A stretch of 64,000 nucleotides of DNA from Caenorhabditis elegans (Eukaryota > Nematoda > Chromadorea > Rhabditida > Rhabditidae). The stretch covers positions 16,307,501 to 16,371,500 of the forward strand of contig NC_003283.11 of NCBI RefSeq assembly GCF_000002985.6. Reading direction: 5' to 3'. Below, one piece after another: positions 22,990 to 34,448 of this stretch. The notes under the pieces were generated by a model that was not told where the DNA came from, did not search any database, and saw only the letters and a program-made list of their open reading frames with translations. Numbering within the stretch: the first letter of the stretch is position 1; each line of letters starts with the position of its first letter. Position numbers and translations under genes: made by a program.

Positions 22990-25850
22990 GCTTGCTAGCT
23001 TGTACGGAAGTATTTTTAAAAAAATGCAGAATTTAACCAATTTTTTTTTCGAAAATTCAAAAGTATGGAATAAAAAAGATAGACTCCATATAATTTTTTA
23101 AAAAATCAGCTTTTATATATTTTCATCAATTTTTAAAAAAATACTTCCGTACAAGCTATTATACTTTGATTGGCATATTTTGGTGTTTTTGACTATGCTG
23201 AACATTTTTATGAAATAAAAAAGAATGACTCCATATGATTTTCTAGGACTTTTGAATTTTTGAAAAAAATCAGATTTTATATATTTTTATCAATTTTTAA
23301 AAAAATACTTCCGTACAAGCTATTATACTTTGATTGGCATATTCTGGTGTTTTTGACTATGCTGAACATTTTTATGAAATAAAAAAGAATGACTCCATAT
23401 GATTTTCTAGGACTTTTGAATTTTTGAAAAAAATCAGATTTTATATATTTTTATCAATTTTTAAAAAAATACTTCCGTACAAGCTATTATACTTTGATTA
23501 GCATATTCTGGTGTTTTTGACTATGCTGAACATTTTTATGAAATAAAAAAGAATGACTCCATATGATTTTCTAGGACTTTTGAATTTTTGAAAAAAATCA
23601 GATTTTATATATTTTTATCAATTTTTAAAAAAATACTTCCGTACAAGCTATTATACTTTGATTGACATATTCTGGTGTTTTTGACTATGCTGAACATTTT
23701 TATGAAATAAAAAAGAATGACTCCATATGATTTTCTAGGACTTTTGAATTTTTGAAAAAAATCAGATTTTATATATTTTTATCAATTTTTTAAAGAATAC
23801 TTACGTACAAGCTATTATACTTTGATTGGCATATTCTGGTGTTTTTGACTATGCTGAACATTTTTATGAATTAAAAAGGAATGACTCCATATGATTTTCT
23901 AGAACTTTTGAATTTTTGAAAAAAATCAGCTTTTATATATTTTTAACAATTTTTAAAAAATACTTCCGTACAAGCTATTATACTTTGATTGGCATATTTT
24001 GGTGTTTTTGACAATGCTGAACATTTTTATGAATTAAAAAAGAATGACTCCATATGATTTTCTAGAACTTTTGAATTTTTGAAAAAAATCAGCTTTTATA
24101 TATTTTTATCAATTTTTAAAAAAAAAAACTTCCGTACAAGCTATTATACTTTGATTGGCATATTCTGGTGTTTTTGACTATGCTGAACATTTTTATGAAA
24201 TAAAAAAGAATGACTCCATATGATTTTCTAGGACTTTTGAATTTTTGAAAAAAATCAGATTTTATATATTTTTATCAATTTTTAAAAAAATACTTCCGTA
24301 CAAGCTATTATACTTTGATTGGCATATTCTGGTGTTTTTGACTATGCTGAACATTTTTATGAAATAAAAAAGAATGACTCCATATGATTTTCTAGAACTT
24401 TTGAATTTTTGAAAAAAATCAGATTTTATATATTTTTAACAATTTTTTAAAGAATACTTCCGTACAAGCTATTATACTTTGATTGGCATATTCTGGTGTT
24501 TTTGACTATGCTGAACATTTTTATGAATTAAAAAAGAATGACTCCATATGATTTTCTAGGACTTTTGAATTTTTGAAAAAAATCAGATTTTATATATTTT
24601 TAACAATTTTTTAAAGAATACTTCCGTACAAGCTATTATACTTTGATTGGCATATTTTGGTGTTTTTGACTATGCTGAACATTTTTATGAATTAAAAAAG
24701 AATGACTCCATTTGATTTTCTAGAACTTTTGAATTTTTGAAAAAAATCAGCTTTTATATTTTTTTATCAATTTTTTAAAGAATACTTCCGTACAAGCTAT
24801 TATACTTTGATTGGCATATTCTGGTGTTTTTGACTATGCTGAACATTTTTATGAATTAAAAAAGAATGACTCCATATGATTTTCTAGGACTTTTGAATTT
24901 TTGAAAAAAATCAGCTTTTATATATTTTCATCAATTTTTAAAAAAATACTTCCGTACAAGCTATTATACTTTGATTGGCATATTCTGGTGTTTTTGACTA
25001 TGCTGAATATTTTTATGAAATAAAAAAGAATGACTCCATATGATTTTCTAGGACTTTTGAATTTTTGAAAAAAATCAGATTTTATATATTTTTATCAATT
25101 TTTAAAAAAATACTTCCGTACAAGCTATTATACTTTGATTGGCATATTTTGGTGTTTTTGACTATGCTGAACATTTTTATGAAATAAAAAAGAATGACTC
25201 CATATGATTTTCTAGGACTTTTGAATTTTTGAAAAAAATCAGCTTTTATATATTTTTATCAATTTTTTAAAGAATACTTACGTACAAGCTATTATACTTT
25301 GATTGGCATATTCTGGTGTTTTTGACTATGCTGAACATTTTTATGAATTAAAAAGGAATGACTCCATATGATTTTCTAGAACTTTTGAATTTTTGAAAAA
25401 AATCAGCTTTTATATATTTTTAACAATTTTTAAAAAATACTTCCGTACAAGCTATTATACTTTGATTGGCATATTTTGGTGTTTTTGACTATGCTGAACA
25501 TTTTTATGAATTAAAAAAGAATGACTCCATATGATTTTCTAGAACTTTTGAATTTTTGAAAAAAATCAGCTTTTATATATTTTTATCAATTTAAAAAAAA
25601 AAAAACTTCCGTACAAGCTATTATACTTTGATTGGCATATTTTGGTGTTTTAGACTATGCTGAACATTTTTATGAAATAAAAAAGAATGACTCCATATGA
25701 TTTTCTAGGACTTTTGAATTTTTGAAAAAAATCAGCTTTTACATATTTTTATCAATTTTTTAAAGAATACTTCCGTACAAGCTATTATACTTTGATTGGC
25801 ATGTACTGGTATTTTTGACTATGCTAAACAGTTTTATGAAATAAAAAAGA
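22990..25850. repeat. 164-bp satellite array, about 17 copies
   Basis: Tandem repeat with a unit of about 164 bases. The landmark TACTTCCGTACAAGCTATTA recurs at 23142, 23306, 23470, 23634, 23799 and so on to about 25770. Copies are near-identical, with small A-run length changes and variant groups (GACT/GACA, CAGATT/CAGCTT, TTAAAAAAATA/TTTAAAGAATA) that alternate in blocks, suggesting expansion in multi-unit steps. The left border (22990-23020) carries the unit in reverse orientation: TAGCTTGTACGGAAGTATTT. Confidence 0.95.
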
Positions 25851-25864
25851 TTGACTCCATATTT

Positions 25865-26005
25865 GTTTTTCAAATTGATAAAAATATATAAAAGCTGATT
25901 TTTTCAAAAATTCAAAGGTATGGGAAAATCATACGAAGCGCTTCTTTTTTATTTCATAAAACTGTTCAGCATGGTCAAAAAACGCGCATATTTTCAAAAC
26001 GGTGA
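25865..26005. repeat. Inverted unit closing the 164-bp satellite
   Basis: Directly after the array the unit runs backwards: AAATTGATAAAAATATATAA, GCTGATTTTTTCAAAAATTC, TTTTTTATTTCATAAAACTG and TTCAGCATGGTCAAAAA are complements of array segments. It ends about 200 bases before the srh start codon at 26212, so it lies in that gene's likely promoter. Confidence 0.8.
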
Positions 26006-26211
26006 GATATTGAAGAGACTTTCGATTATTGGAATACTCCAAATTTTGTGCATAAGCATTTTATCAAAAATTGTTTTTTTTTGTTCAATTTTCAGAAAAT
26101 TTCTAGGAAATGTCATAAAAAAGAAGCAGGTGGAAAAGGAACCAGACGTGCGAAAACTTTGTTTGTCGGTTAGTCGTACAGCATTTAATTTTTTTTTCAT
26201 TCAGCTTAGAA

Positions 26212-27563
26212 ATGTGCACCGAAACTTTCAGTTACCTGGCGAGTGACCAACTTTATGCCGGTGCTCTCCACATTTTCACAGCTTTTGAAGTCCCAGTTCA
26301 CTTATTTGGTGCCTATATTATCATTTTCAAAACACCGGATAAAATGAAATCAGTTAGAACTAGCATGCTTTCACTTCACCTGGTTGGAGCTTTTGTGGAT
26401 TTTTTTACTAGTTTTCTTACGGCGCCAGTCCTAATTTTACCGGTTTGTGCAGGCTATCCACTGGGAGTTTTAGGAATGTTAGGTATCCCAACAAGTGTTC
26501 AAACGTATTTCGGTCTCTCATTTTTAGCAGGTTAGGTTTAAATATTGCAAGTTAATTTTCAAAACTGGCATATTTTAGTGCTTGCTTCGGCGGTGATTTT
26601 ATTCTTTGAAGAACGATATCACAAGCTGGCCAACGTGCAAAGGTCAAGCGGAAGAAAAAGTTTCTCAAGAAAATGTTACGCAATTGGGCATTACATGTTC
26701 GCGATGCTTTTTATTTCTCCTTGCTATTTCAATATTCCCGATCAAGAAATCGAGAAATTAACTATCAATGAAGTTAAATTGTTTAATTAATAAAAATATC
26801 AAGCCCATCTTTCAGCGAATACCCTGCTTGCCAGAAGAAATCCTCTCCCGTACTGGCTTTTTCATTCTGTCAATTGAAAACAGGGAAATGTATATAAGTC
26901 TTGCATTATTGATTTCTGTTCTCGTTCCTGAAGTATTGTTTTTTGTTCTTTCTATCTTCTGGCACCTTTTTAATATAAAGTCACAATCACGGGCAACCAA
27001 TCGACTCCAAAAGCAATTGTTTTTTGCAATGTGCTTGCAAGTATACATTCCTTTTATGGTCGTAACCATACCTGCGGCGTATTGTATATCTTCAATAGTT
27101 TTTGGTCATTACAACCAGGGTTCGTGAAAGTTCAAGCTAAAAATTTTAAAATGTTTAGTGTTCACTTCTGGGCTTATAAATCAATAATATCATTACTTAT
27201 ATATAAAATAGTATATTTTAAATAAACACCTACAAAAAATTTAGCGGCACTACAAAAAGTTGTTCTGAACTTTTTCAGGATTTTTTTTGTGGTTCCTCCC
27301 CCCCCCCCCCCTAGCCAACTTTAATTTAGAAATTCGTACCAGTAAATTATAAGCGTTTTATTTCATTTCATCCACATTTTTCAGCTGCTACAAATCTTGC
27401 CATGTCTTCAATAGCAGTTCATGGAATCCTATTAACAATTACCATGCTCATTGTGCACGCACCTTATCGTCAAGCGGTCTTAGAAATAATTTGCAATCGT
27501 TCAAAAATGGCTACTATTAATAACCCACAAATTTGGAAAACTGTCAATGAAACAAAATTGTGA
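26212..27563 (+). CDS. SRH-class 7TM chemoreceptor (copy B)
   Basis: Chemosensory GPCR of the srh family. Exons 26212-26530, 26579-26772, 26816-27119 and 27385-27563 give 331 residues, each exon equal in length to its counterpart in the gene at 10067 (319, 194, 304, 179). Family marks: LHIFTAFEVPVHLFGAYIII, KTPDKMKSVR, FFEERYHKLANVQ, IPCLPEEILSRTGFFIL, SRATNRLQKQLFFAMCLQVY and LIVHAPYRQAVLEI. All three introns begin GTT rather than GTA or GTG (GTTAGG, GTTAAA, GTTCGT), so splicing may be weak, but phase and homology leave little doubt. Intron 3 holds a run of 13 or more C at about 27299. The promoter lies against the 164-bp satellite. Confidence 0.88.
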
Positions 27564-29125
27564 TTTTTCTGAACATCTTAGCATTTTAATATAAATTTAG
27601 GGAATTTTATTTGCAATTGTTTTGTTGTGGATGTTGATTAATATATGTACATAACATTCAATAAATTTTGCTATTAAAAAAATAATTTTAGCAAAAACTA
27701 AAACCGCGCATCCAGTTCAGGGTGATTATTAATATAAATTATCAAAAGAGTGAGTCATGTTAAATCAAAAAAAGCTTTATGACAAAATTGTTAAATAGTG
27801 TACTGGTTATGAACAAATTTCACCTGTTTCAAAAGTTTGGCAAAGATCAGAAAAGAGATAATGTATTTACAAAAAAAAATCTGATATAGGGAACAGTACC
27901 GAATTTTTTTGAAGTTTTCAAAAGATTAGTACCACAAAAGTACTTTTTTATCTATTTCGAGAAAAGTAGTAACACATTCAAACCCGATTTTCCGATTGTT
28001 TGGCCACTTTACCTAAACAAAATTTCTTATAACTATGTCGATTGACATAATGATTTACACGTATTTCAAATTACACTAAAAACAAAGAGCAACTCAAAAA
28101 ATAATCAAGTGCCGGTCGAGCAAAAGTGTTTTTGAAAGTAGGCGGCAAATTGAATGATTTAAATATTTCTAGAAATACATATTTCTCCGTATAAATAAAC
28201 CATTTTTATGTTGTCCAGTCTAGTTCAAAATCTGCTCTCACTTTTTCTCACTTTTCAAAAAGTTTCTCTTTTAAGCACACTAGTCTGGTTAGTTTTCACA
28301 CGTACATATTCTTCATGTCTGATTGAAACTTTTCAAATACGGAATCGAAATCAAAAGTGTGGGAAAGATAACATCGAAAGCATTTGAAATCAGGGACAAA
28401 GTAAAACAAAAATCATGAGTATGGTGGTATATAAGACATTTGAATCATACATTTGAGATCTTTGTCGTAGCCAGTGGTGTGGTGTGACCTCAGAAGTTCT
28501 GAAGAACATTCTTGTCTATGTCATTTTTTGATTTTAAATAAGTTACAAAAAATACTAAAAATTGTTTTCAACTCAAAAAAAGTGATTTACTTTATCATAA
28601 TTTTTGGAATTTTTGGAAGACAACTTTTTTTAACGAGTTTTAAATTTTATTACACGCTGATTATTTTATGGCAATGACCTTTCTTTTGAGAATTTTGGCA
28701 ATTTACCAAAAACGTTAACTGAAACTTTGGAAAAAATGTGAATAATTTTAGAAGTGTTTTACTATGATATTCGGCAGAAATTTTGTGATTTTGATGTTTC
28801 ATGTTATTTTTTAAAAAATTGATAAAAGTTACAAAACATCTCAACCGATGAAAATTACGTTAAAATTTAAGTCACATTTTGTCCCTTGGTCTTTTAACCG
28901 ATTAACAAAATATTGCTGAAAAATCTCAACTTGATTAAATTTTAAAAACACAACAAATTAAATAAAATCTGACAAATTTTCAAATGTGCCAAGCTTATTA
29001 ATAATCTGCAAAAATATAATTTTCAATGTTGTTTTTCTTTTTTTTTCTAATCAAGTTTTGATCCAATTTTATTTTGTTTTCTTCAAATTTCTAAAAGTTT
29101 TATTTTCAGATTTCATACGTCAAAG
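27564..29125. other. Intergenic, no gene recognised
   Basis: AT-rich spacer between srh copy B and the srw gene. A possible TATA-like GGTATATAAGAC is at about 28430, but no exon with good splice sites follows it before 29126. No repeat noticed. Confidence 0.4.
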
Positions 29126-30777
29126 ATGTCAGAACCAGCAAGTTTGCAGTTATTTTTTAGGTGAGATTAAGGAAAAAAATTAGTTCATTTCAGAAGTAAT
29201 TTTTTTTCAGCAACTTGGTGGCTACTGTAGGTGCATATGAGTACATATTTGCTACAATCGAGCTGATGATTAATTGCTTTCACATTTTCATTTTATCTCG
29301 GCCGAGGATGAGAATATCTTCAATGAATTCTATTTTATTGGGTATAGCATTAGCTGATATTTTCTTCCCCTTAATTGCTATCAAGAAGAAAGCGAGAGTA
29401 TGGATATTTGGAAGTGATGAATGGTAAAAATTACATTTGTTCATTGAAATACTAAAAACGTCATTGTAATCGTATAGTACTACTACAGTAGTCCCAAATT
29501 ACACCTACAGTATCACTTCAATATCCCCACAGTACTCTTACACTACCCCTACTGTACCCATATTATTACAGTAACCCTACACTATCTCGACAGTATCACT
29601 ACACTACGCCTACAGTACTCCCCTGCAGCACCACTGCAAAATTTCTACTATACCCTCCCCTCCCACTGCACCCCTACAGTACCCCTTACATTAACAGTAC
29701 AGTATCACTACAGTAATTCCACATTTTATCAATTGAAGTAGATGACGTTACAAACTACAAACTACAGTTGTAACTTCAAACTTTTCAGCACAGAGCCTCA
29801 AAGTCTACTCGAGACAAGTCTTGACTGGTTTTTGTACACACTGCGCGACGATTTTCGGCGATGTTCAACGTGGCTGGGCTTGATGCTTGCTGGAGTGAGA
29901 ACCGTTGCAGTCAGAAATGTAATGAATCAGAAGTGAGTTGATCTAGCAGCCGACATCTCAGGGGTTGTTCTTTGTTTCCAGTTATAATCACATCTCCCAG
30001 CCGGCGTTTGGTTGGAAAATCAACTTCATCGTACTTGGCGTCAGCACGTTTTTCTCAATATTCTACTACTTCCGATATGAAGTTGTTAATAATGGAACTT
30101 TCTGGACACCTCCGGCAACCTGCGCTCAGTACCCTGCAGGATTTAGGGTTCCGAATTTTGTCCTTCAAGAACGAGAATTTTACAAAGCTGCCAATGGACT
30201 TTTCCGTACTATTAACTTGTTGGTTGTAGGAGTTTTGGCGAAGTTCTTACCGTGCATATTGTTTCCGACGCTAACCATTATTTTGACTAAAGAGCTGAAA
30301 AAGGCAGTAAGAGCAAGAGAAGAAGCAAGAAAGGATGGGGCTGTGGGGAAAAAGTATAAATATATAAAACTCCTTGGTAACAGAGATTATAAATGACAAA
30401 CTTTCAGAAAAGAAGTCGCAACACGCTTTGTGATTTACATGACTGTTTCTTTTGTTATTATAGAATTCCCTATTGGAATTTGTTTTTGTATTGAAGCGGC
30501 TTCAGGAATTTATAGTCAAGGGTGCGTTTCTAATCTTTTCTTGTTAAGTTATAACTGAATTTGTTTCAGAAGCGCTGCTTCAAGTATCATCCAACTACTC
30601 AACATGGTCTATGTTGTACTGACGCTTTCCCATTTTTTGATCTGCTTTTCAATGTCTTCGCAATACAGAAAAACTGTGAAACAGATATTCTCTCGTGGTC
30701 CTTCTCTACAAAACAAGGCAAAGTCAGTCATCAGCGTGGTTCATAACAGGAAATCGCAGCCTAGCTCTAGCTTTTGA
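29126..30777 (+). CDS. SRW-class 7TM receptor (peptide-receptor-like)
   Basis: Rhodopsin-type GPCR of the worm srw family, which resembles FMRFamide-type peptide receptors. Six exons join in phase: 29126-29160, 29211-29423, 29789-29932, 29982-30353, 30408-30521, 30570-30777, giving 361 residues. Family marks: YEYIFATIELMINCFHIFIL then SMNSILLGIALADI in TM1-2, STWLGLMLAGVRTVAVRN at TM3, KFLPCILFPTLTIILTKELK at TM5, ATRFVIYMTVSFVIIEFPIG at TM6 and NMVYVVLTLSHFLICFSMSS then QYRKTVKQIF at TM7 and tail. The 35-base first exon is the weakest part of the model. Intron 2 is a degenerate ACTACAGTA repeat. Confidence 0.88.
29472..29715. repeat. Degenerate CTACAGTAC-type microsatellite in an srw intron
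   Basis: Many imperfect copies of a 7-10 base unit around CTACAGTA/CCACAGTA, interspersed with CCCC (ACTACAGTAGTCCC, TACAGTATCACTTC, CTACAGTACCCC). Irregular period. A common type of worm low-complexity sequence. Confidence 0.7.
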
Positions 30778-30869
30778 TCTTTTTCCCTTGTTTCCTTTTA
30801 AAAGAGTTTATTGAAATAAAATAATTTATTGATTTGTTGCTAGAAGCTCAGACGTTCAGCAAAAGATTT

Positions 30870-30886
30870 CGCTCCCGGGTGGGCTC

Positions 30887-30922
<36 letters not shown>

Positions 30923-30942
30923 GCCTATTGCGCCACGGAAGC
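30870..30942 (-). tRNA. tRNA-Asn (GTT)
   Basis: A 73-base cloverleaf on the minus strand beginning GCTTCCGTGGCGCAATAGGC. Acceptor arm GCTTCCG pairs with CGGGAGC; the anticodon loop is CTGTTAA with GTT; the T arm is GGTTCGAGCC within GTGGTTCGAGCCCAC. No intron. Together with 31048 it forms a divergent pair. Confidence 0.97.
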
Positions 30943-31047
30943 ACGGTTTTTCGCGGTCAAAATGTGGTTTTAAAAAACTAGATAAAAACGGACAGAAAAG
31001 TAGAAATAGATAAAATTTTGAAGTGACATGAAACTACCATGAAACGT

Positions 31048-31067
31048 GCTTCCGTGGCGCAATAGGC

Positions 31068-31103
<36 letters not shown>

Positions 31104-31120
31104 GAGCCCACCCGGGAGCG
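31048..31120 (+). tRNA. tRNA-Asn (GTT)
   Basis: Same 73-base sequence as its minus-strand neighbour, in the opposite direction, 105 bases away. Box A (TGGCGCAATAGG) and box B (GGTTCGAGCC) of the internal promoter are intact. Confidence 0.97.
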
Positions 31121-31564
31121 AAATGTTTTGGTGGTGTGTATTTGGAATATGTGCTTTATAAGACGGTAAAACGTTTAACATACGTTCTAATTGAAATCAT
31201 ATCACAACAATTTTATGATGTTATCGGGCCGCAAACAAAAGATGGAGCAGCCGGGGGTTATCGCTACAGTCTAGTAGCTGGTGCAAAATGCTGTACAGCA
31301 TCTAGTTTAATAGCCACTTTTATTACGAAAATGTCAGAAAATTTTGAGAAAGGCACCTAAATTGTCATTGAGTTTTGGCCAGCTGCACTTTCGAATCTTT
31401 GTTTCGATGCTTTTCCTCCCATTTTTCTCTAATTCTCTGTCGCACTTTTCATCTCTCGGATATTATTTTTCTGTTTTTCTCGCAACTCTCGCTACTTCTT
31501 GCTCTGTTCTTCTTGTTTCCTCTATTTCTCTTTTCAATTTCTTTCAGCTTAACACCTTCTAATT
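31121..31564. promoter_or_regulatory. Upstream region of the NHA gene with probable trans-splice acceptor
   Basis: No coding exon seen. A pyrimidine-rich tract ends in TTTCAATTTCTTTCAG at 31547, 17 bases before the ATG at 31565, a good place for spliced-leader addition. Short open frames overlap the tRNA and are not genes. Confidence 0.45.
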
Positions 31565-33973
31565 ATGAACTATGTTGCTAGGTTTTTCAATCATCCTGAG
31601 GTAATTTTTTTTTGTAAAATGTTTTGAACTCAATTTTGTAAATTTCAGATAAATCTGATAACCACAACCGTTTTAATATTCGCATCATTATATATCGCTA
31701 TAATTTCATTACTGGGCCACGACTTCTGTAAGTTAAACCTCCAATTGTAGGTACTGGTAGCCTACAAGGCCTACAATGCCTACAAGGCCTACGTCATACA
31801 TGCACCTAAAAAAATAAACTTTCAGTAACCCCTCTCCATGCGATCCCACCGGGTGCCCCTTCTGAAAACAAAACCGTAAAATCTACATTCATAATTTTCC
31901 TTCTACTTTTCGGAGGTCTTTTCGCCGCAAAATCATCGAATGCATTGAGGCTTCCTCCACTTTTCGGTATAACTGCTAGTTTTTTTAAGACTTAGAACGA
32001 AAAATTTCAGGATGCTTAGCACTTGGAATTGTTATCAGAAATGTCGATGTTCTCAAGGATTTCTTTATTATACCCCCGTTTACTGAGACCATGATACGGA
32101 AGGTTGCACTAGCGATGATTGTTATACGGTGGGGACTTGCCACGGATGTCAAATTTTTATATGAGAACGCGGTGAGTGGCTGACCAATCATCGGAAGGGT
32201 GGAGACGTTCCCTTTTCGCTGATTGGTCGCTTACCCGATAATTTTAATTTCCAGGTCACCCCAGTCACCATTGGTTTAGTAACAGCAATTGGAGAAATTA
32301 TTGCAATTACTATAGCTTCTTTCCTTATTCTAGACATCTCATTTGTTATGGCCGTGTTCTGCGCGTAAGTTCCTTATCTCGGCATTTGGCTCTCAAATCT
32401 CGCCCAAGTTTGGCCAAGAGTTGGGGGAAACTTGGGTTAAGCTTTGGTGCAGCCTGAATTTAATTTTCGCCAAAGTCATGCCTAACTTTTGCACAAGTTT
32501 AACTTCTAATCCAAATTAAAATTTCTTGGGCCAAACTTGGGCAAGAAGCTAAAGCCAAATGTCGAGTAGTTTCACTTTTCCAGTTTCAGCATTTTTTTCA
32601 ATTCCAGATTAATTCTCGTGATAGTTTCACCGGCGGTCACCGTTCCAGCAATGATAAGCTTTAAGGAAAGAGGTCTCGGCTCATCGAAGAGAATTCCTGA
32701 AAATGTTCTAGCAGTTTGTTGTGTGGACAATTTGTTCTGCGTTATTGTCTTCATGGTGCTGTCATCAATTATTTTTACTGACGGTAAGATTTTTCACCGA
32801 AATTCTTAAAAGGTGTTAAAACGTCGGCGCGATTTTTCTTTCACGTTCTCAATTTTCTCCCGCATACTGTCAGCTGTCTGGCGCACTCCTCTTTTTCTTT
32901 CGCTCCTTGCCAACATTCTTACGAACGCTGTCAGCATCATGTCGCAAATTATCAACTTTCGGACACCTCTCTCCAGGAATTTGAAAAAAATGTGACAGGA
33001 AGCTGTAACCAAACATTCTACCCTTACATCACATATTTCAGCTCCAATCGCCACGACAATATTGATGAACGCTGGAAGTATCCTACTTGGTTGCATTGGT
33101 GGAATCATCATCGGGCTTCTTCTTTGGAGGTTCCCTAGACCAGACACCACACATACCCAGTTTGCGAGAATAACTCTTCTTGGTACAAGTTGTATCGGTC
33201 TCATGATCGGGACATATCTTGTTAAATATTCTTGCGCCGGATTCTTGGCAGCTCTGATAACCAGCTCAATGTGTGCAATGAAATGGAAAACTGACAATAA
33301 GGATAAGCTAGACTGTGTTGTTTCCACCTATAAGTATGTTTGGGATTCTTTTGCTCTTCCGTTGCTCTTCATATGTCTTGGGCTGAAATTCGATTTTTCC
33401 ACTGTAAGTAGTGAATTTCGAGGAATAATTGATGTGTCAACTTTCAGCTATCATGGAAAATAGTCTTATTATGCATATCTGTGATATGTATTGGATTGAT
33501 TGTCAGGGCACTTTTGGTCATGTTGACCACCCATTTTTCACATTTCAATGTTAAGGAAAAGGCTGTAATCGCTCTGAGCTTGCTGCCCAGGGCCACTTTT
33601 CAGGTTAGTATGTTCCATTCAAAATATGAGTCTTATAACAATTACCTGATTTAGGCTGACCTGGCGCCTACTCTGGTGGTAATGGCGACCCCGTTTCCAG
33701 ACAAACTTCCAGATGCTGAACTTGTGATGAAAGCTGCTATTTTATCTGTTCTGATTACTGCTCCCATATTTGATATCCTTTTAAACCTTATCGGGTCGAA
33801 ATTTCTTTATCATGTTTTACCACAGGTATGTTCCTCTAAGCTCGATTATTTTTACTTTTTGTTTTCAGGAAGACGTTGCACTTGAGAATAACGAAGTTCC
33901 AACGGAAAACGGGTCGAAACTGTTTGCGGCTGACAATTTGTTTTCGGATGATACAAAAATTGCTAGCTTATGA
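31565..33973 (+). CDS. SLC9B/NHA-type cation-proton antiporter (CPA2), DN variant
   Basis: Predicted Na+(Li+)/H+ exchanger of the SLC9B/NHA branch of CPA2. Ten exons join in phase: 31565-31600, 31649-31727, 31826-31966, 32011-32171, 32255-32364, 32608-32783, 33042-33403, 33448-33603, 33655-33825, 33869-33973, giving 498 residues with about a dozen hydrophobic helices. Family marks: SSNALRLPPLFGCLALGIVI then RNVD, and ISPAVTVPAMISF-like VSPAVTVPAMISFKERGLGS. The ion-binding helix reads AVCCVDNLFCVIVF, where family members have a double Asp, so the second acidic residue is Asn here. LLPRATFQADLAPT has Arg where the related LPKAT motif has Lys. Intron 4 carries a CCAATCAGC foldback and intron 5 a CGGCATTTGGCT element. 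The gene lies exactly between two inverted tRNA pairs. Confidence 0.9.
32182..32230. repeat. Short foldback repeat (CCAATCAGCG family), copy 2
   Basis: Arms GCTGACCAATCATCGG and CGCTGATTGGTCGC in intron 4 of the NHA gene; related to copies at 456 and 54008. Confidence 0.65.
32376..32569. mobile_element. MITE-like CTCGGCATTTGGCT inverted repeat, copy 1
   Basis: About 190 bp in intron 5 of the NHA gene. It begins CTCGGCATTTGGCTCTCAAA and ends GCTAAAGCCAAATGTCGAG, with inner TTGCCCAAGTTTGG-like arms. A second copy is at about 38165. Confidence 0.7.
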
Positions 33974-34100
33974 AAATGGATTTTTGTTTAACGTATTACT
34001 TGTTAAGTTAATCATGAATAAAAGTTGTTATCATTCAATTTTTCTAACTGCTCTTTTAATTAATTATATTTTCAGACAATGTTCACTAGTGCAAAATTTT

Positions 34101-34117
34101 CGCTCCCGGGTGGGCTC

Positions 34118-34153
<36 letters not shown>

Positions 34154-34173
34154 GCCTATTGCGCCACGGAAGC
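34101..34173 (-). tRNA. tRNA-Asn (GTT)
   Basis: Same 73-base tRNA as at 30870, minus strand, ending GAGCCCACCCGGGAGCG. First member of the second divergent pair. Confidence 0.97.
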
Positions 34174-34278
34174 ACGTTTCATGGTAGTTTCATGTCACTT
34201 CAAAATTTTATCTATTTCTACTTTTCTGTCCGTTTTTATCTAGTTTTTTAAAACCACATTTTGACCGCGAAAAACCGT

Positions 34279-34298
34279 GCTTCCGTGGCGCAATAGGC

Positions 34299-34334
<36 letters not shown>

Positions 34335-34351
34335 GAGCCCACCCGGGAGCG
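34279..34351 (+). tRNA. tRNA-Asn (GTT)
   Basis: Same tRNA on the plus strand, 105 bases from the previous one. The spacer 34174-34278 is the reverse complement of the spacer 30943-31047, so the 251-bp unit as a whole is an inverted duplicate. Confidence 0.97.
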
Positions 34352-34448
34352 AGACTTTTGGATGGATTGATCAGGCTTCGGGCGTACGACCTTGCCTGCC
34401 TACTTGCGTGCCAAGCTTTTCTTGAGGAATGAATCGCATTCAAATCTA

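Noticed and set aside
22764-23101. Arg/Gly/Pro-rich ORFs on both strands
   Set aside because: They lie in a GC-rich foldback, are symmetric on both strands, and have no gene features.
22990-26005. CRISPR-like array
   Set aside because: The 164-bp units are contiguous direct repeats without unique spacers, in a nuclear eukaryotic genome; this is satellite DNA.
28430-28680. Possible first exon after a TATA-like GTATATAAG
   Set aside because: No ATG exon with a donor in phase to the srw gene could be found.
31046-31360. 104-codon plus-strand ORF
   Set aside because: Its first third is the tRNA-Asn gene; the rest has no homology or splice support.
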